From: Ophioderma brevispina
Lineage: Eukaryota > Echinodermata > Ophiuroidea > Amphilepidida > Ophiodermatidae
Direction: 5' to 3'
Assembly (NCBI GenBank): GCA_023653785.1
Contig: JAMKCH010058237.1
Span: 1 to 64,000, forward strand
Length of the DNA: 64,000 nucleotides
The notes under the pieces were generated by a model, which saw only the letters and a program-made list of their open reading frames with translations, was not told the origin of the DNA and did not search any database. Shown one piece after another: positions 45,760-59,162 of this stretch (position 1 is its first letter; each line of letters begins with the position of its first letter). The translations under genes were made by a program, and so were the position numbers.

Positions 45760-48010
45760 CGTTACTCTATGTGCCTGATTCCATTTCCTGTCTGAAAAGA
45801 AATATCATGTCTTTGAAAATAACTTCCATAATTATTATTTTAAATTTACATGAGGCACATTTGTGCATTGAAAGAATTTGATTGTCATATGCATTGAAAT
45901 TCTTTGCCATCTTTAAGAGAACTAAATAAAACATCATTGACTGATACGCTTTAGGATAACCAGATGATTTTAGTTCCCAAGTCATTAACAACCATCCATA
46001 TTCTATCATATTTTTTGCAGTTAAAGAAAAAGTTATTCTTTCTCAGGGCACTCTCACATTTAATCTGTATTTACCTTTCCCATCTTTTCTAGTAAAATTC
46101 TTTGGGTATACGTTACTTAGTATCTTCCAAGTCAATGTTTTAAGCCTAGCTTCATTAGTGTTGGAAACTGTCTTTTTTCAAATTATTCTTGCCAATTAAA
46201 CTCATATTCTGGAAATTTCCTTTCCCAAAATGATCACTTAATGGCTTGATTGTTAATTTGTTAGCTTCAAATTTGATACATTAATTTTGAATACCTTTTC
46301 AAAGGGTAAGCACTGCTTGCAATAGTTGCACCAAAAGGACGTTTTTCACGTGATTATATTTTCCTTTTTTTCCAATTTCTTGGCACAGCTGCTTGTAATA
46401 CAAGTAATCTCAAGGGACCCCGGGTTTGACGTTCTTTGTGAGGAAATTAAGTAAATTCAATTGTGAGTGAAAGTAGCATTATTAACAGTAACTTTCCAAC
46501 CATACATTAAGTTTCTTTTTTTTCCCATATGTAATAGTCTTTATAATCTTGTCACCTTTTCCTTCCTCAATTTTTATCAAATGTCATTTATTGATTTCGT
46601 ACTACTAAACCATATACCCAGTACTTTTACAATATTGTTTTGGAATAATCTCCATTTAAGATCATATACAATCTTTGTTTGTTTTTCCTTGAACCAAGCC
46701 ACATGGCTTCTGTGCGATCATTTGGTTTAATTTTAGTCCAGAACCAAATCTAAAAAGAGATCTAATTTTGAGAACTTCATTTATATCACTTTCATCTGAG
46801 AAAAATTGTAATATCGGGGGGGTCAGCATATAAGGTTATGGCGAGCGACTTTTTTAAATCGGTACTTCAAAAGCAGTTTTCTATGCCGTTTAACATTTTT
46901 TGTGTCTTATTTTATGGCACGTATTCATTGCCTAAATATGAAAAAAAAGAAGTCCCGAAGGCTTAAAGTGGCACATCCGTCGTGTACTCCTTTTTTGTAC
47001 ATAAAGAAAAAACAAATACGTTATCATTCTGTATAATACAACTTAATATATCATTGTAAATTGTTTTTACCCAGTTTATAAATGTTGGACCAAAGTTGTA
47101 CGCTTAAGGGCTAACATAAGATATTCTCTATCTTGCTGTCCCAAAATCTTTACTAACATCAAGACGAGTGCTGCAACAGGGATATTGTTTTTTTCAGTAC
47201 TTCTGAGAAACATCTTCTATAAGTACCCTTGCATTTTTTCGCCAATATATCTACTTTAATATTCCTGTTTTGTCGGAGTCAATAAGTAATGGAATACCTT
47301 CTGGAGTCGTTAGTGGCAATTTTATATCGACATTTTAGTGAGATTGGTCTTCCAAGTGTTAAATCATCCCTTGATAGGTCTTTCCCTTTATGCAATAACG
47401 TTATCCTCCCTTTTCTATGAACTAAGGTGTCTAATAACCTGGCTCTAAACCTTCATAAGGGAATTTACAACTAAATGCTTTATTTTGTGACCAAAAGCAT
47501 TTGTAAATTCGGATTCAAGTCCCTCCTAACCCCGGAAAAAAAAAAAGACACCCCCCCCTTTTTTAATTGTTTTGACATTCTTTTAATGCACTGGTACAGT
47601 CATCGAGGGTGAATTTGCCTTCACAAAAACTCTTTTCTTCATTTAACTTCGTAATTCAATATCGTCTGTAAACTCGGGAAAGGACTTGGGGTTGAGGAGT
47701 ATAATATTTTTTATAAAGTTGATCATAAAATTCCACTTGCTCATCTAATAATCGTCTTGATCAACAATAACTGTACCATCTGATTTCGTTTACACCTATC
47801 GTTTTACTGTTGATCAGTGCGAAACATTGACTATTTTTAAATCACAGTTGGTGATATAAGTATATTAGACTTTACTAGGATTGATGTAACTACATAATGC
47901 ATATAATTTCACACCCCATTCATTTTTCAGAATGTATGTCATTTTCTAAAACATACGCTTCTTGAAGAAAAATTTTGTCAGATTTTCTTTTTTCAACCAA
48001 TTAAAAACGG
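45760..48010 (-). mobile_element. L1/Tx1-like LINE relic, ORF2 reverse transcriptase
   Basis: Read downward from 48010, broken minus-strand frames give EQVEFYDQLYKKYY near 47730 and KGKDLSRDDLTLGRPISL near 47380-47335, the palm entry where L1-type proteins have 'WRPISL'. INWVKTIYNDILSCIIQN follows near 47080-47030. YAD then lies at about 46825. The catalytic box is split: seven C residues insert two prolines, giving YADPPDIT where YADDIT is expected. EAMWLGSRKNKQ (46688-46712 region) and LGIWFSSTKS follow, both typical of this clade. A tail, open in the minus frame 46009-45767, ends it. There are numerous stops and frameshifts. The region is very AT-rich and clearly old. Confidence 0.75.
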
Positions 48011-48329
48011 CCCCCGTACATGTAATGTGAGAAAGTTAAGGTTTGGTTTTGTGCTTTTCTCATAATGGTATTTTTTTTGTTTAAAACTTAATTAGAATTT
48101 ATTCAATACAGGTATATACATTGTTTATGCAAAACGTATTGTTGGCCAGTGTGTCTGGCAAAAATTGTTTACTATTTCATAACGGTATTTGCAACAGGTT
48201 GCCATTATTGTACAGAATGCCGATTTAATTCTACATCTAATAATGTCCATTTCTTTATTTTTCTCAGAACTGTAGTTACAGTGAGACATGTCTTGCTCAA
48301 CTTTTGACAAGTCTCAATTCCTGATTCCA

Positions 48330-49240
48330 CAGTTTCAACAAAAGGTAGGCTAATTGGGCTTTAGATACTTTTTTTGGATACTGTACTAGAAGCATTGCTG
48401 TCCGCGTTTGGAGAAGTAGATTTCTTACGTTTAGCTTTTTTCTTTTTTCCATTTCCTCTTTGTCTTCAGTTTTTTTTCTCCTGTCAGAGTTGTTTGTCTC
48501 AGAGGAATTTAGGGCGGACAGAAAAGCGTGTATTGTTAGATTTTATAATCACTTGTCTCAGTTACAGAGTGTTGACTTGATTCATATGTATCTTCACTCT
48601 CTCAACTTTTGCCGCCATCGGCCACAACAGCTTATCTCGGACCTGATGTAAATAGTCTTCCACTTGTTAGTAGGCTCAGGAGATTTTGTCAACCCCAGGA
48701 TTAATGCACTGATCTAGTAGATCTTCTACTACTTTCAGAGGATGGTTGAAATGCCTGGTGTGCAAGATGCTCCTGTGTTCTTTCTGCCTGATTACTGGAT
48801 TGTTTTGCCAACAAAAACGTAACATCTTTTTCTCTTTGAGAACTGTTTTCGGTTGCTCATTGCAGTGCAGTGGCTGTTGCCAATCTGCCCTTGCTTCTGA
48901 CATCGGAAGCATACAGGCGCTTTGTAAGAAGCTGATATTTGGTGGATGTGGATCATTCTCATGAAAATCATAAACAAGATAGCATCTGAGAAGTTGAGCA
49001 ATCCAGAGAGTACCATTTCCATATTAGTATGACCCTGAGAATGAACATTTCCTTTAACTACTTCCAAAAACTAGTCATCGGTTCAGTGAGGTCCATGACC
49101 TGTTTGGGAAAATCCAAAGGTCCAACTTGGCCTCCCACAGAAGATCATTTCTCCCATTCTCTGCAAGCTTATGAAACGCCCTTCATGCTCTGTGCATCAA
49201 AAACCAAAGACTTGCAGAGGCCTTCAAAGGGATGTTAATC
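48330..49240 (-). mobile_element. Probable ORF1 of the same L1/Tx1-like LINE, degraded
   Basis: This lies directly upstream of the reverse-transcriptase relic on the same strand, where ORF1 would sit. A minus frame reads APVCFRCQKQGQIGNSHCTA near 48925-48870, which resembles a zinc-knuckle (CxxC...H...C) with altered spacing. Closer to ORF2, near 48420-48460, a Lys-rich tail reads KKAKRKKSTSP, followed by SNASSTVSKKS. No full ORF1 frame survives. The assignment rests on position, the Cys/His cluster and the basic tail, so it is less sure than the ORF2 call. Confidence 0.45.
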
Positions 49241-49849
49241 CATCATGTTTCTAATTCGATAACTGACGGTAAACGCCGAGATTGGCAAACACTGGTAACT
49301 TGGATACTGGACGGGTACATTTCTGCTAGTGTCCTGTCCCTGTGTAAATAGGGGAGATGTTCGTTTAGAACCCCACGGAAGCATAAATTAATTATTTAAA
49401 TAGAATCTGAACCATTTAAACTGAGAATTATAATAGAGCACTATAGAGAAGATAAACGGGCCTATTAAAGTGATTGAACTTACAGAGAGTCCCACCAATC
49501 CTCCCACCTGCGCAAATGCTTAACTCCGTAATTTCGATAGGTCAAAACTTCACGACAGATTCAGTAAAATATTTGAACATCAACTTCTAAGAGTAGTAGG
49601 CTGTAATGGATGTACCTATAAATGAATACAATGAATATGTTAGGAATTTGGAAGCATGAGATTGAACGTCCTCTCTGTAGGTTGAAATGTAAAGGGGTGT
49701 CAAGCTGTCTCTAAACAGAATCGTTATCAAATATTACGAGGGCTTCAATCGTTGATATTTAAAATATTGTAACTTGAGGACATTGATCAATTAAAGTCTA
49801 CTTTGTTAAACAAATAAACTCCCTACAATCATGGAAATAAGTTCGGTAC
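49241..49849. other. Non-coding stretch
   Basis: Nothing recognised on either strand. Confidence 0.4.
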
Positions 49850-51650
49850 GCTTGTCCGATTTAGGGGAAAGATTGCCCCCCTCTCCCCAAGGGACAATGT
49901 TGATTCGAGTACATGTTGTCAGCAGCCACGCCTGCAGGTCCCCCCAACATTGATGATGGGTGGATGGGGAAGAATTTGGTACAAGGGGAAGACCTATGCT
50001 TTCTAAAAGAACAATGACTTACCAAATTCCAATCTCATTTGATGAACATGGGAATGTTCCAATATATTGCATCAAGTGTGCCAACTATTTTATTCGAGGA
50101 TTGGAGCTATAGCAAACCATTTACACTTTTAATCTAGATCCAGATGAACATGACATACCTTTTAGTCCCCGTTTGAAACATTAAAAAATGTTACCCCTGT
50201 TAATTCCCCCGTCTTCCCCCCATTTTAACAATGCTCAAAGATGACAATGTTGTATCATCAAGATTTGATCCGCAGGTTCAAATTGCCCAGATTCCATCAA
50301 AACGTTCCTGCAGAAGCTTTGGTGCAATGTATATATGCAAGGTCCTGTAAGTCTACTTCTTGTCTCCTGCGTTCGTAGCGTATCCACATTTCATTAGTAT
50401 GGCTTGTGGTGGTGTCAGGCAGGATTTATTCAACTAAGTACTGAAAATCCGGGCCGCTTGTATCCATGATATTGTCCGCTTCTAACATGGGCCCAACCTC
50501 TTGGTCTCTAAAAGCGCCGATTAAAATAAACTATAGTTGCCCACCTGTAGACACAATATTTTAATGGCAGTAAGACCCCTCGGAAAAAACCCAAACTGCA
50601 CAACTTACTCCTACACAATTTTTCATAGTGCTCTAATATCCTCGAAACAGTTGACAAATTATTCATCTGTTCATCTTAAACTAGGAAATGTTTATTTAAT
50701 CCACATAATTATGATAAGTTCATCACGACAAATTAACACCTATAGACTGTGTAAGAACTGTAATAGCGTTTCTGTCTACAAATATGTAAAATATACAGGG
50801 CAATATATAGGTAAATCGTTTATAAGATAAACTATTTTGAGCCAAAAAATTTTTTTTTTTTCACTATTTTCAACAGGATCCTGGTTACGCCCACTATGAC
50901 CTTGCACACGAGTCCAGGCATTTGTAACTGTTTCATACAGGTTCTCTTCTTCCGTATCCACAAGTCATTGGTATGGGCTTTGTGGTGGTGTCTGGGATTG
51001 TTATTGCTGAGTAAGCTGATCCGGGTCGGCGTGTATCCATGATACTGGTGCTCCTAACATGGCCCCGGGGGTTAAAAGGTTGTAATGACATGCTCATCTG
51101 GTTCTAGAGCGGGAGCACGATCTGGTCAAACATCGTTGACCCCTCACTACAGAAAAAGATTTGACACCTTTGGTAGTTGGGCCTTCTAAATAAAATGCTA
51201 GAAGTAGTAACTTTCCAAATTGTGGTGTCACTTTTTCATAGGGGCCATTTAATTTACTTAGTTAATCAGCTCAAAGATATCACATAACATTTATTTTTAC
51301 TATCTATAAGCATGACGAATTTTGGTCCGCGTTTAAGAGAAATCCAGGTTTTTTTCATTATAATTTTCCTTTTACCCCTGGATGACCTTAACCTTTTAAG
51401 CCTACTGTGTTAAATTGGTCCTAGATATAGCAAACTGTATCTTTAATCAATATAACTAGAAGAACATGGCTCACCTGTTAATCCGTAGAAACGTTTATAA
51501 TACCCCTGTTTAATTTACTCCCGTCCATATCTCAAAATGCTCAAGAGACAAAGTTGGTCATCAACATTGGTAATCACAGGTCACTGTTGGCTATAAACCA
51601 CAAACATTTTGTGGCAGAATCTTTGCAAGGTCATATGGAAATCTTGGTTG
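49850..51650. repeat. Old divergent local duplication with rearranged blocks
   Basis: The block with CTATAGCAAACC...TGTTACCCCTGTTAATTC...CAATGCTCAAAGA (50109-50238) resembles ATATAGCAAACTG...TACCCCTGTTTAATTTACTC...AAATGCTCAAGAGA (51423-51547). A second block, CGTATCCACATTTCATTAGT..GCTTGTGGTGGTGTC..TATCCATGATA (50379-50470), resembles CGTATCCACAAGTCATTGGT..CTTTGTGGTGGTGTC..TATCCATGATA (50954-51044). The order of blocks differs between the halves. No coding sequence is present. Confidence 0.6.
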
Positions 51651-53382
51651 TACCGCTGGATAGAAACGGTGTAAAGAAATTGAGTGTCCCCCCATGAGAG
51701 AGTTTCGTAGCTACCATGTTTACGACAAACTGGGACCTGTATCAAGCCAAGTCGTACAGCACTCAATGGAGACTCAATAGCTTAGATTGGCCAGTGGGAT
51801 ACTCATGTACACGGAAACCAGTTCATTCTTAACTTTCACTCCAATGGATGACCTTGAACAGTTTTTCTCCTTATGTCGAGTGAACTATTTTCCGCGATCA
51901 GATGTCATACGTCATGCGGAGTACGTGTACGTGAACCAGGGTTTCATTGTTTCGAGTACACGCACACGCCTTTCGCCTGCCATCCAAACCTGTCTGCTAT
52001 GAACTTGCAACATCACTAAATGTGATCATTTTGCTGTTTGGCATTTGACCCCTTTCATTGTAAATTTAGTTTCGTAAAGCCATATTTTTTTTCAGACTAG
52101 CCGAAACCCCCCACTATACCCACCATCTTGGTTGTTGATCCCCAGCCAGTTGCGTGGCGGTAATCCAGGTAGAACGATGCCTATGTCATCAGGGAAACAC
52201 ACCGTCCGCACGTAGTCGGTTATGGTAAAAGGCTGCTTAATTTAAGCAGGGCAACTTCATATTTGAATTCCCTGATAACTTAGGCTGTACGAAACGTTCA
52301 GCTACTGAGCGAGACTGTTCATTGGACGACGGATTGTCTAAGTCGTTGGTACCCATGACAACCACTGTCGATGAGAACTGCAGTTATTAAACAAACATTT
52401 TTCTCTTTCATTAATCTTTTTTGCAGTCTGATAGTCCTCTATGAAACTTGAAAGAGATGCGAAGTAGTTATGGCGATGTCAAGGACAGAATAAGCGAGCT
52501 GCGATAATTCCGCGTCTGACGTGATTTGAAAGTGCAGAACCAAATAATTGCCGAGAATAATAATCTGTGGAACAGTCAAAACTTACTAAGCAAATGTTTA
52601 CTTGTATAAATTATGAATGTCCCTTGATCGAAAACCGAATTGGATGGAGCATATTTAACCATTTTAAAATCATGTTTTTGTTCGAACATGCCCCGCCAAA
52701 ACACATTGGATTCACAAATACGCGTTGCGTATCTGTGGCCCGATTGATAAACTTGTGCACCGCAATTGTTGCTACTTCTGTACCTGACTATATATTCCTT
52801 CACCGATTAGATAACTTTTAGCAAGTAAGGCCAAAGTCATTGGGCCTCGACATTAATTTATTCGAATGATGTGACTTGATTTGTACCAACTCTACAACAT
52901 TCTCCATTTCTCCTGAACTGATCTCATCCCCCATTTCAAAACCGAGAGAAAGAACAAAACCCCCTACCCAGTAAATTTAATGCACCGCAACGCACCGCTT
53001 GGATCTCATGGCGAGAAAATCAGGCAAGAAACATCCCTGAAAGCGTGGACAACTGTGATGACATCAGTAATGCGCACCTTGTACTGTGGCCACGTAATTT
53101 ATCAAGGCAATGTTTTTAATGGAATCTGGTGGGTTCACAAAACAGGTATTTGCACCATGTAAAACATTATTCGTTCATCACTCACCCTCTTATTTAAAGG
53201 ACAAAATATAATGACAAATGGCATCCATTTTGAAGTTGAGATGCATGGTGTTGAACAAAATAATTGGCCATCGTATTCTCTGGGAACCCTCAGCATCATA
53301 CACATGATATATGCTACCAATTTTCAGTATCTACGTTGCCCTTGCAAAAGAAAATTAACATGAGAAATGGCGCTATTTTTTA
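51651..53382. other. Non-coding stretch
   Basis: No supported gene. Short open frames on both strands (for example 52567-52821 and 52576-52803) overlap each other and lack features. A weak early unit of the tandem array to the right may begin near 53100 (TTTTTAATGGAATCTGG). Confidence 0.4.
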
Positions 53383-53850
53383 AAAGCAAGATGGCGGCTT
53401 AACAAATTCGCCTACATCTTATGCAATCGCAATGGGTTTAATGGATGAAATCCCTTATAATTATTCACAAACATGGGATTGCCACCATTACCCCTTTCTA
53501 CTTGCTCGTAGAAAAATATAAAATCTCCACCTTTTAAATTTCAAGAGGGCTGCTAAACAATTAGCACTACGACTACGTGTTTTAAATGACTTCCCGGATC
53601 ATAAACACATGTCATTACCATCATTTTATTTTGTACTTTACTTACAAGCACGGTATAGACAAGATTTGATCAATAAGGCGGTCTTTTTGAAATCACTGAG
53701 GGCCGCTAACCAATATACACAATTACATACAGTGGTTTTAATGGAATCCTGGTATAAACAAAACAAATAGGTGTTTTCATTTTCTTCTGCGTTATAATAA
53801 TCAATAATAATGTGTATATTTTAACGCGCGTACATTTCCACGTAAACGTG
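53383..53850. repeat. Degenerate tandem array, about 150 bp units
   Basis: Three units start near 53383, 53541 and 53691. Each has a GGCGGCTAA-like start (ATGGCGGCTTAACAAATT, AGGGCTGCTAAACAATTA, AGGGCCGCTAACCAATAT). Each then has TTTAATGGATGAAATCCC-type sequence and a CACAAACATGGGATT or CATAAACACATGTCATT block. Units are only loosely alike, so this is an old array. No coding sequence. Confidence 0.6.
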
Positions 53851-55463
53851 CTCAACGCGCTGTGCGGCAGCCATGAAAGCGCTCAGCACATCATAGAAAT
53901 CATACGTTGCACACCAATTCGAACATAATGCAAATAAAATGAAAAACGTCGGCGGCCATTTTTGAATTCAAAATGTCGCTTGAAGTACAAAATAAAAAAA
54001 ATTAATACCCTATCTTTGAACGCAGCACCCCAAAAATGTCCAAATTGTTATCCAATAAAATCCATTGTTTTGCACGAAAATCTAACCTTATTATAACAGA
54101 CCTACTAAAGAAGATCCAACTGAAACAGACCGAAAAGTCCTATTAATGATTACTTTATCTCGCTCAAATAATTGCGACTTAACTCACGTCTGAAAAGCGC
54201 TGATTAGCACCCCCATGGGTTATCAACACCCCCCGTAGCTAAGTTCCATTATCCATATAATCTCCTGCCGACTGCCACTCGCCATCTTGCGCGGTTGACC
54301 ACCAAGGACTTGTCCTCCGGTTGAAAGTGGGTGCGGTTTTGAATTCCACAATCTGTATTGGTTAGACCGTATTAATATGACGTCAGCACCAGACAGTTTG
54401 GTGACAAGATAATACATTCCCGGACTACAATACATTTAAGTGTCAAGCGTCCTGTTTAGAGCGATGGCATAACAGGGATCATTACCAGGTAATGTATGGT
54501 GTACTGGCATTCGTCTACTATCTGTCCACCAACATGGCTGGGTATTGAATATGTCTATAAAAATAAAAGCATTCTAATTAGTCAGTTTACTGCCCATTTA
54601 TTCTGCAATAGTGGATGCCCCCCCCCAATGCATGTTCTTTATATCAAGCTTTTTTAGTATAGAAATAGAAAATAACGGTTTGTAGTGTCATCTATGGGCT
54701 CCTACGGAGGTGTAAAACACTCATTCACGTTCAGGGTCAATTGTTAATAAGTTTTCATGCCAGTTGAAAAGATCCACATGTTATCACCTAGTCCACGATT
54801 CGATTGAGTTATCGTGAAATGACGAAAACACCACATACCTATCTTCTTTTCACAAATAAATAACCACTGACATTATAATAAGCTCGTTTTTTTTTTTTTT
54901 TTTTTAAAATTTATAATGATGTAAAGTGAATAGAAATGGAGTTAAGCAATAAGTTTTAGGCCAAAGCTTGCCCAGCAAATTTTTTTCTTTTTTTGACATG
55001 TTTTATTGTCTTTCTTCCTTTTTCGAATAATTGAATGAAACTACAGTCAAGTGTAATGAAACCCACTATAGAAGCTCACATTTTATTTATTTTGAACGAG
55101 GGTATGTTTGGTGAACGAAGATAGGTAGTTTTTGCTTCGTCATGATAAAACAATACTTAATCTGAATCGGGGAGGCGATAGCATCTGGAATCAATTACAA
55201 TATAACAATGGCCCCTGCACGCTCCACCCGCATCCGGACCGGTTGTTGCAAGATCTTTAGGCTCATGGTTTGCTTAAGTCTATGTTTAATCCATTGGGCA
55301 CACGGATATGGGAAACCAAATTGGAGGGTGACATTTATCGTTTCCAGAAAATGTGCAAGTTTTTAATTTGCAGGAATAGACGGTCATATGAGTTTATAAT
55401 TTAACACTTGCTTTTGTTGCCCTCGCCCACGATGGGGACCACTACTGACTACGAATAATATAA
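53851..55463. other. Non-coding stretch
   Basis: A T-run of about 18 lies near 54888-54905. No gene or family is recognised. Confidence 0.4.
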
Positions 55464-55565
55464 ACCGCAGCCCAGAAGGTTTGATCAAACGAACGAGATA
55501 CCAAATTCCGAACTGGGAAAATTCAGAGAAAAATATAACTTGCAATATGGATGTCTGCCGGAGAC
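55464..55565. repeat. Solo arm of the 5181-6080 foldback family
   Basis: CGCAGCCCAGAAGGTTTGAT to AGAAAAATATAACTTGCAA and GTCTGCCGGAG matches the outer part of the 5181 arm (5181-5285). CAGCCCAGAAGGTTTG matches the inverted right arm near 6057-6075 even better. The second arm is not seen here. An open frame at 55540-55725 starts inside it and is not called. Confidence 0.65.
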
Positions 55566-58500
55566 GCTGCCTGGCTCCATGTGGCGCTGGAGATCTTCTA
55601 ATATGCCCACCGTCTACTTTGGTACACTAAAAAGAATGTTCGTCATTGTATTTACCTTGAGCAAATGCCGTTTATGCAGACTACCTACTAACACCACGGC
55701 CACCATTCACCAATGGACATCTTAAGTTGATATAGACTGGAGTATCGGAGAAAGTACCAACATCCAATGTTTTGCTAAAGCCCGCCTTAATTGTTTCTTT
55801 TATGACGGTATATAAATATAGAATAAAAGTTCAGATATATTATAATGAAGTATTGTTAAAGGTGCGTAATAACAAAATATGGCCGTCGTTGCGTAATACC
55901 AGCTGGATTTTTGTATCCTGGTAATACCACACGCTAAATGACAATATTGTATATAGGTTTTGGTTTCTCTTATAAGGGTCCTATTAAGCTGATTGGTGCA
56001 AAACACGTAGAGTACCAAATAGAAATGTAAGGTGAATATTACGTTTGGAATTAAGGGGCAAAATAGGATAGTGTCAATGAATATTTATCCGGTACGGCCC
56101 GTTATAAACATAATTGCCAATACATGTAGATTCCACTCTACAATGAAAAGGATCGAATTCATATTAAAAGTCCTCATCTGAAAAAGTGGGAATATGCAAA
56201 AACTGGCGATTTTTGTTTGTACTGTGGGGTTTTACAATAAAAGTGTTTTTTATTCATATCCAATCTGTTCCAACTATTGATGTGTTTGTTCACGTGGCTC
56301 CATTTTTCCGGATAATGCTGATTAAAATAGCAAGTAAAGTTTGCCCGTCGTTTGAACTAATTTTATAGCTTTATAACGGTTTTCAAGTCATTCAGGGGCA
56401 ACCCTATAAGCGCTGCTAAGCGATAGCGCTCCTATTATCGTCGAAGACTGGTGGTAATTACTTGGTTTCTTGTTTCATAAAAGTTAAGATTAATCGTAAA
56501 GTGGATTTAAGAATCGTTATTCTTCTTAGACTATTAAGTCTACCCTAGGCCTATTTAACATGGGCATATGTTCGTGTTTTTTACTACTTTATGAATTATG
56601 ACAATTCTTTTCTTTCAGAAGACATGACCTTTTAGACGTTTGAGAAAATAACTCCTTCTTAATACACTTACGATTAATCTTTTATTTTATGAACAGGGCC
56701 CTGGCAGCTTGAACTAAGAAACTTTATCACCTTATAGCTAAAGAACTCTTGTCCGTAAATAAGGCAAATATACATTATATTAATCCGTGGAACCTGGGCA
56801 AATACGGTGATGTAACAAAATCAGCTAATTTAATCACTTGGAAATTTTAGACTCTTGTATAAAATGTTGCCCATATATTTTGATATGTTTTTCATCCATT
56901 CCCCCCCCCCCTACCAAGGGAGACGTTTGATATGTCCATTCTATATGAGCCTCCCTCTCTAAGGAACCATTTTACAAACTTGTTTTATTGCAGTTTCGGG
57001 ATGGATTTAACCTTAATATTGTATGACATTTTTTAAAGACTAAGCCTCTAAAACATTACGAACGGCTCAAAATTAGCCAGAATGCACGAAATAATTCTCA
57101 ATGAACCTATACCGATTTAGTTCTTTTATTAATATACCTTTTTGTAAGACGCTTTTACAACGGTTCTGTTTGTTTCACTTTGATGTTCACCTATTATAGA
57201 TAGCATCCTTGTCAAAGTCTACTTTGTACATAATTTTGTTCATGGACTTTATTTACTTTATACAGTATGTCCTACAGAAAAAAAAACGCAAACGATGGCT
57301 GTGGTTATAATTAAAATGGTACTTTCTCAAAACATACTTACTTCACTTCACCAACACCCATTAGACTTTCTTGGGCATTTTTTTATTCCCATTTGAATCC
57401 ATTGTAAAAATCTAAAAAAAGAAATAAATTGTTAATCTCATAACAATAGGCCTACCATTTGTAGTCATAATACATTTGTAATATTCCATTAGTAGGATAT
57501 CCCTACCATTAAATCGGAAACACTTGACATAAATTATGTTTAATAATTGCCTTAATTTGAATTAAATTTTAGACATATGTGGCCTATTTCAATTGTCCAA
57601 AATTCAGAAACGTGAGAAAAAAAGAAGGATTGTTCCTTTACCCCTAGTAAAGAAGTTAATGCACAGGATCGCCATTCTGTTGAAAATAAAACAAAACTCG
57701 AAAACGCTCACTTGTAAAGTATGGAACACATCCGCCGGGAATACATTTTGTTTTTTAATAGTATATTTCAAATTATTAGCCCACATGCACTAGAATTATA
57801 ACGTACTTTGTGGGATTATCCACAATCAACTCTCTCTCCGCAAACTTTTCAGCTGTAACATAACCAGCTATTTCTCTAAAGTGATTGCGAAAACAAGAAC
57901 GCCAGGAACGGCGGAGGGGACGAGAAAATTTGGCTCAGAGTGAACGAGTAAACCCAGAGCTCTGGAGTAAACCAATACTCAATAGTAGGCCTAATATCTG
58001 AATATTACCTCTTCACGCCTTTGTGCATTAATGTGTATTTATGTAATTCATATCGTCATAGAATATGCATGGCAATGGACTTTGGGGCTTAAACATAAGC
58101 GAGAACAATACCTAATTCACACGCCATTTCCACGTGCTGCTCTCCAGACATAATTATGCTGTAGAATTGCGGGTAACTTGTACATTGCTAGAATTGGCAA
58201 AGGTAAATTGTAAGAATAAAGCTTATGCACTTACGTTGGCGTTCACCATGTGCCTCTTTCAATCACACCATAAGAAAGGATCCTAAACGGTTAACGTATT
58301 TATTTTATGAATAGTAAGTATTTGCACACAATGTTGATCTTAGTGTAATTTTTAATGAACTGGTTGTTTAATGTTCAAAGTCCATGCTAAAATATGTACA
58401 GATATGCTTTGCACTTTTAATGTCAGTAAAGGTTAACTGTCCCCAAAAGAAGGACTGCAGATCTCACTCCTTTGGATGCACATGTTGTTTTTCTTCTGAA

Positions 58501-58924
58501 TAATTGTTAATCATTAGCATTTGTGATCAAATGCTATGCCGCTGTATGAAGTCCTGGTATGAAGTACCGGAAAGAGTTCCATATGTACTCCCTTTAAAAT
58601 TCTACAGGAAATAAATTGTTTCTATTTTATGGCCTCTACTATCAAAAACCCTAGGCCAAAACTTTTAAAAATTGTTCCACGCAGAACATCGAAGGGTGTT
58701 CATATGGAAATCTTGCCGAATACTTTCGCAAATAGATTGGAGTATGGTTGTGAAATGTTTATATATCATGAATCCCAAGCCAAGTTTCTATGTCGTTGAT
58801 ATTTAAAAAGTTTTGGAAGTCCAGGCCCTGGCTACGACAGGTAACAAATATTCGCCACAACAAATATAAACTTCTACCCATTTTATTTTAATAGTTAATA
58901 TTTTAACTGACCATGTTAATAATC
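55566..58924. other. Long non-coding stretch
   Basis: AT-rich, no supported gene. A C-run lies near 56902-56911. Short open frames on both strands at 57593-57793 mirror each other and lack features. Confidence 0.4.
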
Positions 58925-59140
58925 ATGCGGTGGCGGCCAAGCCTCATTCACTATAGCAACTCACCAAAAATGTCAAAAGAAATTAAGCAATACTGAGTGC
59001 AAACCACAAACCAATTGGGTGCTTTGATGTGGGGCGGTCATGGGCGTTCCCATGACCCACATTCGCTCTCGTCCTCGTTCGGTATCATACAAAAAAATTC
59101 AGAAATAACCCTTCAGTGGAGTTGATTCTTGTATTTGTGT
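58925..59140. repeat. Dispersed repeat family R3, copy 2
   Basis: The inverse of 29030-29241. GGCCAAGCCTCATTC, ACCAAAAATGTCAAAAGAAA and GTGCAAACCACAAACCAA are shared. Confidence 0.75.
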
Positions 59141-59162
59141 TCTGGGCAAAATACTTAATCTC

